Shown: one piece after another, positions 18,480 to 27,200 of the stretch
Numbering within the stretch: the stretch's first letter is position 1
How the letters are laid out: every line of letters begins with the position of its first letter
NCBI RefSeq assembly: GCF_001591805.1
Contig: NZ_BCVP01000014.1
Location: 1 to 64,000, forward strand
Source of the DNA: Neobacillus novalis NBRC 102450
Lineage (GTDB): Bacteria > Bacillota > Bacilli > Bacillales > Cytobacillaceae
Reading direction: 5' to 3'
DNA: 64,000 bases
Position numbers and translations under genes: made by a program
Notes under the pieces: generated by a model
The model's input: the letters and a program-made list of their open reading frames with translations, nothing else
Databases searched by the model: none
What the model was told of the DNA's origin: nothing

Positions 18480-18540
18480 AAAAAAAGGAGACTATCAAAC
18501 AGTCGTTTAGTTACGAATTTTTGAAGTCTCCTATTAAGAT
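18480..18540. terminator. Bidirectional terminator between galE and gtrA
   Basis: GGAGACT (from 18487) pairs with AGTCTCC (ending 18531). An A run precedes and TATT follows, so it can serve both converging genes. The loop is long, about 30 bases. Confidence 0.55.
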
Positions 18541-18932
18541 TTCATTTTTTTAAAAACAACATATTTACTTGCAAAATAATTAAAAACAATTACGAGAATG
18601 TTTGCTGCTATCTTTGCAATAAAATCGTCAATTGTCAGGTATTCGACACAAACAATCATAGTTAGAATATCTAAGAAATAAGAGAGCAAACGAAAAAAGG
18701 TGAATACTGTAAACTCTCTTACTACTAATAATAAATTCGTTTTATTACTTTTAAATACATACAGTTTATTTGTAATGAACGCAAAAATTACGGCTAGAAT
18801 CCACGAAAAAGTTGTGGCCAGCTTATAATCCATATTCATTATTTTTGTTAATATAGCGTAGCAAACGATATTAATAACAGTCGTTAGCACTCCGAAGAAT
18901 AAATAACTAATGGCTTCTTTTTTATTATTCAT
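18534..18932 (-). CDS. GtrA-family membrane protein
   Basis: A 132-residue protein with four predicted transmembrane segments and the GtrA family opening (ISYLFFGVLTTVINIVCYAIL) and ending (NYFASKYVVFK). GtrA proteins are thought to flip undecaprenyl-phosphate-linked sugars for side-chain glycosylation. No GtrB-type transferase adjoins it, so its partner would be elsewhere. It is on the opposite strand to galE and to the following GT4 gene. Confidence 0.82.
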   Translation of the reverse strand: MNNKKEAISYLFFGVLTTVINIVCYAILTKIMNMDYKLATTFSWILAVIFAFITNKLYVFKSNKTNLLLVVREFTVFTFFRLLSYFLDILTMIVCVEYLTIDDFIAKIAANILVIVFNYFASKYVVFKKMKS

Positions 18933-19159
18933 GACACTCTACCTTTTGTAGAAAGGATCCCCTTTCATTTTAATTTTCTACCTTAGGCTATTTTTGGCTT
19001 TATCCTTCTTTTCCATACACGTTTAAATTTCATTGGCGGGAAACAGTAAATTTTGGTTGGAATTCTGCGTATTGTAACCTTTCCTTACTGTTTTTCGTCA
19101 AATTTCATGATATATTATGATGAATGATAAACATTTTGATTAAAGCAGTAGGAGAAAAT

Positions 19160-20266
19160 ATGAAGAATAAAGTAACAGTCATTTCAAATATGTACCCCAC
19201 GAACGAACATAAAAGCTTTGGTGTTTTTGTGAAAAACCAAGTAGAAGCACTAAGAAATAAAGGTTTAGCCGTTGATGTAATTGCGATTGATAATCCCAAT
19301 AAAGGTAAACTGAATTTGCTGAAGAAATATGGAAAATGGGCGTTCGCGTTTTTTGTCCATTTACTTTTTAAAGGAAGCAGAACATCGGTTGTCCACGCAC
19401 ATTATGTATTTCCGAGCGGCTGGCTGGCAAAATGGTACAAAAAGCTTTTTGGAGCCCGGTTTATTGTAACGGCCCATGGCGGCGATATTGACAAAATGGT
19501 GAAAAAAAGCGGTCGTATATTTAATATGACCAAAACCATTTTAGCAGAAGCTGATCACGTCATTGCTGTTGGCCAGGAATTATACACGACACTAGAATCA
19601 GAATTTGGGGTCTCGCGCGACAAGCTTTCCCTCATTAATATGGGTGTTAATCTGGATGTATTTAAAGTAGTGGATAAGTCAGCGGCTCGCTTGCGCCTTG
19701 GGATTCCGCAAAATAAAACGCCGCTGTTGTTTGTTGGCAATATTATTGAGCAAAAAGGTCTCAATGACTTGATTGAGGCCTTCGCAGTACTTAAGAAAGA
19801 GCAGCCTGATTATGAATTGTACATAATTGGATCGAATAAGGACCAAGGGTATTTTCAAAAACTTGAAACCGTGATAGCGGAAACAGGATTAAAAGAAAGT
19901 GTTCATTTTCTTGGGACGAAACAGCAAGCGGAAGTTGCTTTATGGATGGCTGCTGCGGAAGTATTTGTGCTTCCTTCCCATCTTGAGGGATTTGGCCTTG
20001 TCGCCTTAGAAGCAATGGCCTGCGGGACGCCGGTGGTTGGCTCGAATGTAGGTGGATTAAAGTACCTGCTCCAACAAGGGAACGGGATGCTTGTAGAAGC
20101 AAAAAATCCCGCCGAGTTGAAAAACGCCCTTCAAACCGTCTTAGGGTCTGAAGAGCTGAAACAAAAACTAATTCGCAAAGGCTTAGAAATGGCGCAGGAA
20201 AATGACCAAAATATCATGACGGATAAAGTAATCAACCTCTATCAATTACAAAAGCAAAAGGGCTGA
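19160..20266 (+). CDS. Glycosyltransferase family 4 (GT-B) protein
   Basis: GT-B fold. The N-terminal half has VISNMYPTNEHKSFGVFVKNQVE and VHAHYVFPSGWLA; the donor half has LLFVGNIIEQKGLNDLIEA, LYIIGSNKDQGYF and LPSHLEGFGLVALEAMACGTPVVGSNVGG, with the two expected glutamates. ATG 19160 has AGGAG 5 bases upstream, whereas an in-frame ATG at 19124 has no such site. It is likely a cytoplasmic sugar transferase in polymer repeat-unit assembly; the sugar is unknown. It is followed by a conserved intergenic element. Confidence 0.88.
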   Translation: MKNKVTVISNMYPTNEHKSFGVFVKNQVEALRNKGLAVDVIAIDNPNKGKLNLLKKYGKWAFAFFVHLLFKGSRTSVVHAHYVFPSGWLAKWYKKLFGARFIVTAHGGDIDKMVKKSGRIFNMTKTILAEADHVIAVGQELYTTLESEFGVSRDKLSLINMGVNLDVFKVVDKSAARLRLGIPQNKTPLLFVGNIIEQKGLNDLIEAFAVLKKEQPDYELYIIGSNKDQGYFQKLETVIAETGLKESVHFLGTKQQAEVALWMAAAEVFVLPSHLEGFGLVALEAMACGTPVVGSNVGGLKYLLQQGNGMLVEAKNPAELKNALQTVLGSEELKQKLIRKGLEMAQENDQNIMTDKVINLYQLQKQKG

Positions 20267-20277
20267 AAAAGATACCC

Positions 20278-20470
20278 TTCTGTGGAAATGGGGCGGAGCG
20301 CCGCATAAATTAAGTATATTTAACCAGTTGAACGGAAAATAGTTATGACAGTACTTTGAACTGATGAGGCGTAGCTCTGCTCACACCGCCATTATTATGT
20401 TGGTGTACTACTCATATTTTATTTATTTCCATGCATAGGTTGGAAGTTGAGACTCATGCTAGTTTTTATC
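20278..20470 (+). repeat. Conserved ~195-nt intergenic element, copy 1 (candidate structured RNA)
   Basis: It shares with the element at 55194-55390 four blocks in the same order and spacing: TTCTGTGGAAA, GGGGCGGAGCGCCGCA, TAGCTCTGCTCACACCGCC and GTTGGTGTACTACTCA, followed by a terminator-like stem with GTTGAGAC in its loop side. The 60-75 nt between blocks 2 and 3 differ between copies. ACACC/GGTGT can form a hairpin. It begins just after a GT4 stop codon. The remaining sequence to 20563 is AT-rich without visible features. Confidence 0.6.
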
Positions 20471-20563
20471 GATTTTCTTCTATTAAATTAGTAATTATGA
20501 AATATATGAAATATTTAGTAACTTGATTGAATTATAATATCTATTTTAAATAGGCGTTTGCTG

Positions 20564-20572
20564 TGTTATAAT
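20564..20572 (+). promoter_or_regulatory. Extended -10 promoter candidate for tagO copy 1
   Basis: TG-T-TATAAT, a perfect extended -10, lies about 140 bases upstream of the tagO start. No good -35 hexamer is visible. Confidence 0.45.
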
Positions 20573-20712
20573 CCAACTTGGTACGTTAGTTTACAAAGTT
20601 TACAAATGGTTATTAAATAGATAACTAATTTTTAAGTCATATATATAAAGTTACTTCATTTTGCTTGTTTGCAAGTTGTTTAAATAGGCAAATAGTTTCG
20701 AGGAGGATCATA

Positions 20713-21774
20713 ATGATCTACATCACCCTGATTATATGCTTTATCAGTTCAATCCTGCTTACACCATTAGTTAAAAAACTAGCTTTCAAAATTGGAGCAA
20801 CAGATAAACCAAATCACCGAAAAGTTCATCAGAAAATTATGCCGCGCCTTGGCGGACTGGCAATTTACCTAAGCTTCATTATCGGTATGCTGGTGCTTCG
20901 ACCAGAAGATCCGTATGCTCTATCGATTATTATTGGAAGTATTATCATTGTCATTACGGGAATACTAGATGATATGATCGAGCTTTCGGCGAAAGTTAAA
21001 CTTATCGCCCAAATAGCTGCTGCCGCCATTGTGGTCATTTGGGGCGGAGTACATGTTCAATTTATTAACCTGCCTTTCGGAGGACACATTGAATTTGGCT
21101 ATTTTAGTATTCCAATGACGATTATTTGGATTGTCGGTATCACCAATGCGATTAATCTGATTGACGGCTTGGACGGCCTTGCTGCAGGAGTATCTTCCAT
21201 CGCCTTAATTACCATTTCTGGGATGGCCATTATTATGGGAGATGGCTATGTAACAGCCGTAGCCTCGATTGTACTGGCAAGCACACTTGGGTTCTTAATT
21301 TACAATTTCCACCCGGCAAAAATCTTTATGGGTGATACAGGTGCCTTATTCTTAGGCTATATGATTTCGGTATTATCACTTCTGGGCTTTAAAAATGTTA
21401 CCTTGATTTCTTTTATCGTCCCAATTATTATTCTTGGTGTGCCGATTTCTGATACCTTCTTTGCCATCATTCGCCGAATTGTTAATAAAAAACCATTATC
21501 TGCACCGGATAAATCACATTTGCACCACTGTCTGCTCAGAATTGGATTTACCCATCGCCAGACCGTATTGATGATCTATGCGATGGCAGCCTTCTTTGGG
21601 CTTGCGGCCATCATCTTTTCACAAGCAAAGCTTCTCGGCGGCTTTTTCTTCATCGTGATTCTTTTGATCATGATTGAACTGTTTGCCGAAATGATTGGCC
21701 TTGCCGGAAAAAATTATCGGCCATTAATCAAAATAATGCGCGTTCTGAAAGTAACAACAGAACGGAATAGATAA
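20713..21774 (+). CDS. tagO: Undecaprenyl-phosphate GlcNAc-1-phosphate transferase (TagO/WecA family), copy 1
   Basis: Starts wall-polymer synthesis by moving GlcNAc-1-P from UDP-GlcNAc to undecaprenyl phosphate. It is a polytopic protein of 353 residues with family motifs: DKPNHRKVH near residue 36, DDMIELSAK (the Mg2+ aspartate pair), NAINLIDGLDGLAAG, FMGDTGALFLG, and the histidine-rich PDKSHLHHCLLR loop. ATG 20713 is chosen because CGAGGAGGATC precedes it; the frame stays open further upstream but without a ribosome site. A close paralogue lies at 28998. Two copies could feed two polymers or be differently regulated. Confidence 0.93.
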   Translation: MIYITLIICFISSILLTPLVKKLAFKIGATDKPNHRKVHQKIMPRLGGLAIYLSFIIGMLVLRPEDPYALSIIIGSIIIVITGILDDMIELSAKVKLIAQIAAAAIVVIWGGVHVQFINLPFGGHIEFGYFSIPMTIIWIVGITNAINLIDGLDGLAAGVSSIALITISGMAIIMGDGYVTAVASIVLASTLGFLIYNFHPAKIFMGDTGALFLGYMISVLSLLGFKNVTLISFIVPIIILGVPISDTFFAIIRRIVNKKPLSAPDKSHLHHCLLRIGFTHRQTVLMIYAMAAFFGLAAIIFSQAKLLGGFFFIVILLIMIELFAEMIGLAGKNYRPLIKIMRVLKVTTERNR

Positions 21775-21781
21775 TAGTAAT

Positions 21782-21817
21782 AAAAGAGCTCGGTCCTAAA
21801 GGGCCGGGCTCTTTTAA
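21782..21817 (+). terminator. Terminator after tagO copy 1
   Basis: The stem AAAAGAGCTCGGTCC with GGGCCGGGCTCTTTT has a TAAA loop. Confidence 0.88.
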
Positions 21818-21867
21818 ATATCTTTCAAAACAGAAAATAAACTTTTAGGAGTAAAGGAGTAGTGGTC

Positions 21868-22755
21868 ATGTCGATTAAAAAAGCAGTTATTCCTGCAGCT
21901 GGATTAGGAACAAGATTTCTTCCAGCGACGAAGGCTCAGCCTAAAGAGATGTTACCAATTGTTGATAAACCAACGATTCAATATATCGTAGAAGAGGCAG
22001 TTGCATCGGGAATTGAAGATATAATTATTGTTACAGGTAGAAATAAGCGTGCAATTGAGGATCATTTTGATTTTTCCATTGAATTAGAACTGGAGCTAGA
22101 AGAAAAGAATAAAATAGAGCTTTTAAGCATTGTCAAGGATATCTCGAATATGGTCAATATCCACTATATTAGACAAAAAAAACCGTTGGGCCTAGGGCAT
22201 GCAATTTTTTGTGCAAATAGATTTATTGGAAATGAGCCGTTTGCAGTCCTTTTAGGTGATGATATTGTAAAATCTGATACGCCCTGCCTAAAACAGCTAA
22301 TGGATGTCCATGACTTGTATGGATGCAGTGTAATTGGAACGAAAATAATGGCTGACAAGGAACTGCATAAATATGGGGTTATTGCACCGGGCAATCAAGA
22401 TGTTTCAGGTAAAATTGTCGAAGTTAAAGATATGGTCGAGAAACCTCGTGAAAATGCCCCTTCAAATTTTGCTATTATGGGTAGATATATTTTGACCCCT
22501 GAGATATTTACATACATAGATGAAAAAGAGGTTGGCTATGGCGGTGAAATTCAGTTAACCGATGCCTTAAGAAAGATGGCAGCTAAAGATAGAATTTTAG
22601 CCTATGCTTTTGATGGAATTCGTTATGATGTAGGTGACAAATTTGGCTTTCTTCAGGCGACAATCGAATTTGCACTTGAGAGGGAAGATATTCGGGAACC
22701 ATTAGTTGAGTACTTAAAGGAATTAAGCAGGAAAAACTACCTTCCTTTTTCCTAA
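21868..22755 (+). CDS. galU: UTP-glucose-1-phosphate uridylyltransferase
   Basis: Makes UDP-glucose from glucose-1-phosphate and UTP. The nucleotide-binding opening is [24 protein letters not shown], followed by [25 protein letters not shown] and YDVGDKFGF, all standard for the family (GtaB in B. subtilis). It has 295 residues. AAGGAG precedes ATG 21868; an in-frame GTG six bases earlier is too close to that site. UDP-glucose feeds galE and glycosyltransferases in this locus. The gene converges on the LCP gene across a shared terminator. Confidence 0.93.
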   Translation: MSIKKAVIPAAGLGTRFLPATKAQPKEMLPIVDKPTIQYIVEEAVASGIEDIIIVTGRNKRAIEDHFDFSIELELELEEKNKIELLSIVKDISNMVNIHYIRQKKPLGLGHAIFCANRFIGNEPFAVLLGDDIVKSDTPCLKQLMDVHDLYGCSVIGTKIMADKELHKYGVIAPGNQDVSGKIVEVKDMVEKPRENAPSNFAIMGRYILTPEIFTYIDEKEVGYGGEIQLTDALRKMAAKDRILAYAFDGIRYDVGDKFGFLQATIEFALEREDIREPLVEYLKELSRKNYLPFS

Positions 22756-22756
22756 A

Positions 22757-22802
22757 GGTAAAAAGGCCGCATCACTTCGCGTGATTGCGGCCTTTTTACT
22801 TT
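22757..22802. terminator. Bidirectional terminator between galU and the LCP gene
   Basis: A long stem (AAAAAGGCCGCATCAC with GTGATTGCGGCCTTTTT, small loop TTCGC) has A and T runs on both sides. Confidence 0.92.
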
Positions 22803-23862
22803 AGTTAGAGTTTGTCGATGATTCTCCGTTACTATCGGCATTAGCATGGGTAGCTCTGATGCCGTTACCAGAAGCAGTTGAATCGGTACCAAGGTGTGCC
22901 TTAAGAATCGATTTTGTCTCTTCAAGATTTTGTTTATCAAGCTTATAGTAGTAAATTTTATTAATAGTTTTATCTTCACCCTTAAGGTTCAAGGTTTCAA
23001 TGTTTAAGCCGCTCCCGGCAAGTCCATAATCCATCAAGGATTTCATATCATTGAATGACATATTTGTTTCCATATTGTTGCCAACTGCATCAATCATGTC
23101 CGCATGTTTGGAAAAGGAACCAACGGAAAGTGCCTTTTTAAAAATCGACTTAATAATCTCCTGCTGTCTCATCCCGCGCATAACATCGGTATCTTTATGC
23201 CGAGTTCTTGCAAGAGCAAGTGCCTGCTCGCCTGTTAACGTTTGAACACCAGGTTTTAAGCGGATTGCATTATGGTTATCTTCGGAATCTTTTTCTGAAA
23301 TCTCATAAGGAACATCGGCCTCAATCCCGCCTAAAGCATTAACAACATCAATGAATGCATAAAAGTTGACTTTTACATAATAATCAATTGGAATATCGAG
23401 AAGCTCCTGTACGGTTTCAATGGTCAACTTTGCTCCACCGTAGGCATGGGCATGATTAATTTTTGTATACGTATCTTTTTCAGGAATATGAACATAGGAG
23501 TCACGCGGAATGCTTAACAGTTTAACAGATTTCTCCTTTTTGTTGAGAGTAGCAACAAGCAAGGCATCAGTTCTAATGGCTTCTCCGTATTGTTTTTCTC
23601 GGCTTTTAGCAGCATCAACGCCCATTAGGAGGATAGAAATGTTATCCATATCCGGATTAACTTGGGTTGTCCGTTTTGAAGTTGTATTTACTGGTTTATA
23701 CGATTTATTAATAACGGATTCAGCTTTATTAAGTAAAAAAGTCGCATATCCAGCGCCGCTTAAGACAACGATTAGTAGTGGTACGAAAATCCAGATAAAG
23801 ATCCGTTTTTTCCGCCCCTTTTTTTTCTGACTTACCCTTTGAGAGCGTTGAAATTCGTTCAT
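22801..23862 (-). CDS. LytR-CpsA-Psr (LCP) family wall-polymer transferase
   Basis: LCP enzymes transfer lipid-linked wall polymers onto peptidoglycan outside the cell. The protein has a basic N-terminus (KKKGRKKR), one transmembrane helix at residues about 24-45, and the LCP domain at about 75-240, with ILLMGVDAAK, RTDALLVATL, LLSIPRDSYV, and TRHKDTDVMRGMRQQEI, whose arginines and aspartates bind the pyrophosphate lipid. The 353 residues end in a Ser/Asn-rich tail. AAAGGAG precedes ATG 23862. It is next to tagO and galU, as LCP genes commonly are, so it likely anchors the polymer made here. Confidence 0.92.
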   Translation of the reverse strand: MNEFQRSQRVSQKKKGRKKRIFIWIFVPLLIVVLSGAGYATFLLNKAESVINKSYKPVNTTSKRTTQVNPDMDNISILLMGVDAAKSREKQYGEAIRTDALLVATLNKKEKSVKLLSIPRDSYVHIPEKDTYTKINHAHAYGGAKLTIETVQELLDIPIDYYVKVNFYAFIDVVNALGGIEADVPYEISEKDSEDNHNAIRLKPGVQTLTGEQALALARTRHKDTDVMRGMRQQEIIKSIFKKALSVGSFSKHADMIDAVGNNMETNMSFNDMKSLMDYGLAGSGLNIETLNLKGEDKTINKIYYYKLDKQNLEETKSILKAHLGTDSTASGNGIRATHANADSNGESSTNSN

Positions 23863-24173
23863 ATGAGTTCTCCTTTAATAAAATATCATTAATTTACCAT
23901 TATCCTAGCTAAAGACCAGCTTTTATTTTACTCTTTTTTAAGCACTACGTAAATTGAATTTTTGTGTCGAATATTGAAAACTACCAATTTTCTATACTAT
24001 TCCTCCTCAAAAAACCACATTCTAATAGACGACAAAATCCGTGTCTTGGTTACATGAACTTCCAAGGTTTTTTTATCAAAAAGAACGCTTTAACGTTATG
24101 AAAATTCAGTTAATTACATTTAATAAATTTTCAATTAAAATCTTGTAAAATTTTTTTAAAAAGACTATTAAAC

Positions 24174-24192
24174 TCTACTGAAAATTAGTAGA
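24174..24192. promoter_or_regulatory. Inverted repeat upstream of the YfkN-type gene
   Basis: TCTACT-GAAAATT-AGTAGA lies about 50 bases before the coding start in a 375-base divergent intergenic region that is otherwise AT-rich. Function unknown. Confidence 0.25.
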
Positions 24193-24237
24193 ATAAATCT
24201 TGCAATAAAAAATATTTTGTCGAAGGGCGGAAAGAGT

Positions 24238-27200
24238 GTGAAGAGAAAGATTAAAAGAAGCATCAAGAAACGTATGCTTAATGGTTCTCTAGCTGTTGCG
24301 TTAGCGCTTTCAGTGGTTCCATTGAATATTTTCCCACATGCAGCCAAAGCAGAAGGTACAGGAAGTACCGCAACTCTTCGTATCTTGGAAACTACGGACC
24401 TGCATTCCAATGTCATGCCGTATGATTATTTCAAAGATGCTCCAGTAACAGATTATGGACTAGCAAAAACTGCAACGTTAATCAAACAAGCTAGGTCTGA
24501 GAAAACGAACTCCATGCTTTTTGATGCTGGTGATACGATTCAAGGGAATCCGCTTGCCAGTTATGTAGCGAAAGTAAAAAGATTAGCACCAGATGAAACG
24601 CATCCAATTTACAAAGCAATGAATTATTTGAAATATGATGCAGGTATCGTTGGAAACCATGAGTTCAACTATGGTTTAGACTATTTAAATGATGTTTTAG
24701 AGGAAGTTCAGTTCCCGATTGTAAACGCTAACATCTATAAAGACGATCATGATAACGATCCTTCTAATGATGTTAACTATTTTTCCCCTTATAAAATCCT
24801 GCCAAAAACTATTAAGGATGATGCTGGAAACGAGCATGTCATTAAGGTTGGGGTAATCGGCTTTGCTCCACCTCAAATCATGAGATGGGACAAGGATAAC
24901 CTTTCTGGGAAAGTCATTACGAAGGATATTGTCAAAGAAGCAAACAAATTCATTCCAAAAATGAGGGCAGAAGGCGCAGATGTTATTGTAGCCATTGCAC
25001 ACTCTGGATGTGATATTGCAGCAGAAGGAACAGAAGAAGCAGAAAATGCTGTATATGACCTAACCAAAGTTCCCGGCATCGATGCAATGTTATTTGGCCA
25101 TTCTCACGTGAACTTCCCTGGAGATGCTGTCTTTAACGGCAAAGCTAACATCGATAATACCAATGGAAAAATTAACGGTGTCCAAGCTGTTGAAGCCGGT
25201 TTCTGGGGAAACAACCTTGGTGTACTTGATTTAGCTCTTGTTCAGGATGCACAAGGAAAGTGGACAGTTGATAAGGCAAACTCTAAATCAGTAAACCGTC
25301 CTGTATCTACTGACACGGCTTCGGATGAAAAAATTGTTGCTGATGTGAAGGATGCCCATGATGCTACTCTTAACTATGTACGTGGAAAAATCGGCGAAAC
25401 TGATGTTCCAATGCACAGCTTCTTTACCCGTGTAATGGATGATGCATCCACGCAAATTGTGAACGCAGCACAAATGGACTACGTGAAAAAATGGATTAAT
25501 GCAAATGCACCAGAATATAAGAATGTTCCTGTTCTATCCGCAGCAGCACCATTTAAAGGCGGCCGTGGTGGTGTTAGCGATTATACAAATATTCCAAAAG
25601 GTGATGTCGCGATCAAGAGTGCAGCTGATTTGTATTTGTTTGATAATACATTAAAGGCTGTAGAGGTTAGCGGTGACCAAGTGAAGCGCTGGTTAGAAAT
25701 TTCTGCTTCACAATTCAAAACAATCGACCCGAATAAAGCTGGAAACCAAGATTTACTTGACTATGATTTCCGTCCTTACAACTATGATGTCATTGATGGT
25801 GTTAAATACGAAATTGACGTAACAAAACCAGTTGGACAAAGAATCATTAAATTAACATTGCTGGATGGAAAAGCTGTTGATCCAGCTCAAAAATTCATTG
25901 TAGCTACAAATAACTACCGCGCTGGCGGCAGCGGCGGTCTTCCTGAGTTGAAGGATGCAAAAGTGGTTGTCGATTCTCCATTTGAAAATCGCCAAATTTT
26001 AATGGATTATATTTCAGCAAAAGGTACAATTAACCCAGTGGCTGATAATAACTGGAGAATTGCTCCTGTTGGCGGCGTTGCAAAATTAGTATTCCACTCT
26101 GCTCCTGAAGCAAAGGCATACCTTGCGCAACAGCCAGATGTAAAAGACCTTGGTACATCAACAACAAAACCTGGATACGAGCTATTTGAATTAGATCAAA
26201 ATGTACACGTTCAATTACTAGGCATCAACGACTTCCATGGTCAGCTTGACACGTGGAAAACGAATAAAGATGCACAAGGTAATGTTACTTCAGTAGTCGG
26301 CGGTATAGAATATTTAGCTGCTTACCTGAAGGACCGCAAAGCAACGAATCCTTCTAATACACTTATGATTCAAGCCGGTGACCTTGTCGGGGCTAGCCCT
26401 CCAGTTTCTGCTTTATTACAAGACGAACCAACGATTCGGTTCATGAACCAAATCGGTATGGATGTAGGGACAATCGGTAACCATGAATTTGATGAAGGCG
26501 TTGCCGAAATGATGCGTTTAATTAATGGTGGAAGCCACGAGAAAACAAAACAATATGAAGAGAAATATGGCAAGTTTACGGGTGCAGATATGAAATACAC
26601 GGTTGCGAACGTAGTAAATGAAAAAACAAATGAGCCTATTTTACCTCCATATGTAGTAAAAGAAGTGGATGGCGTTAAGATTGGATTTATCGGTGTCGTT
26701 ACTACTAGTACACCAACGATTGTTATTCCAAGCGGTGTAGCAGGCGTTAAATTCACTGATGAAGTCACAGCCATTAACAAGTATACAAAAGAATTAAAAG
26801 ATCAAGGGATTAAATCGATTGTGGTACTTGCCCACAATGCGGGTTCTTCTAAAACTGACGGAACAGGTGCAACTGGAGATGTAGTTGATATCGCTAAGAA
26901 AGTCGATCCTGAGGTTGATGTCATCTTTGGTGCACATGACCACGCCTATTTAAATGCAAAGGTGAAGGATGACACTGGAAAGGAAAAACTACTAGTTCAA
27001 GCCTATTCTTATGGTCAAGCATTCTCTGATGTAAATTTAACGATTGACCCAGTTACGAAAGATATCGTAGCTTCACAAGCAGAAATTGTAATGACTGACC
27101 ATAATAAGATTACTCCTGATGCAAAAGTCAAAGCGCAGCTTGATGGGTATCAAGAAGATATTAAACCAATCGTTAGCAAACCAGTAGGTGAAACTGGGGC

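Noticed and set aside
24060-24170. PhoP boxes upstream of the nucleotidase gene
   Set aside because: Several TTAA-like hexamers occur, but the region is so AT-rich that their spacing is not convincing.
24217-24219. TTG start for the YfkN-type protein
   Set aside because: No Shine-Dalgarno sequence precedes it; GTG 24238 has one and still leaves a full signal peptide.
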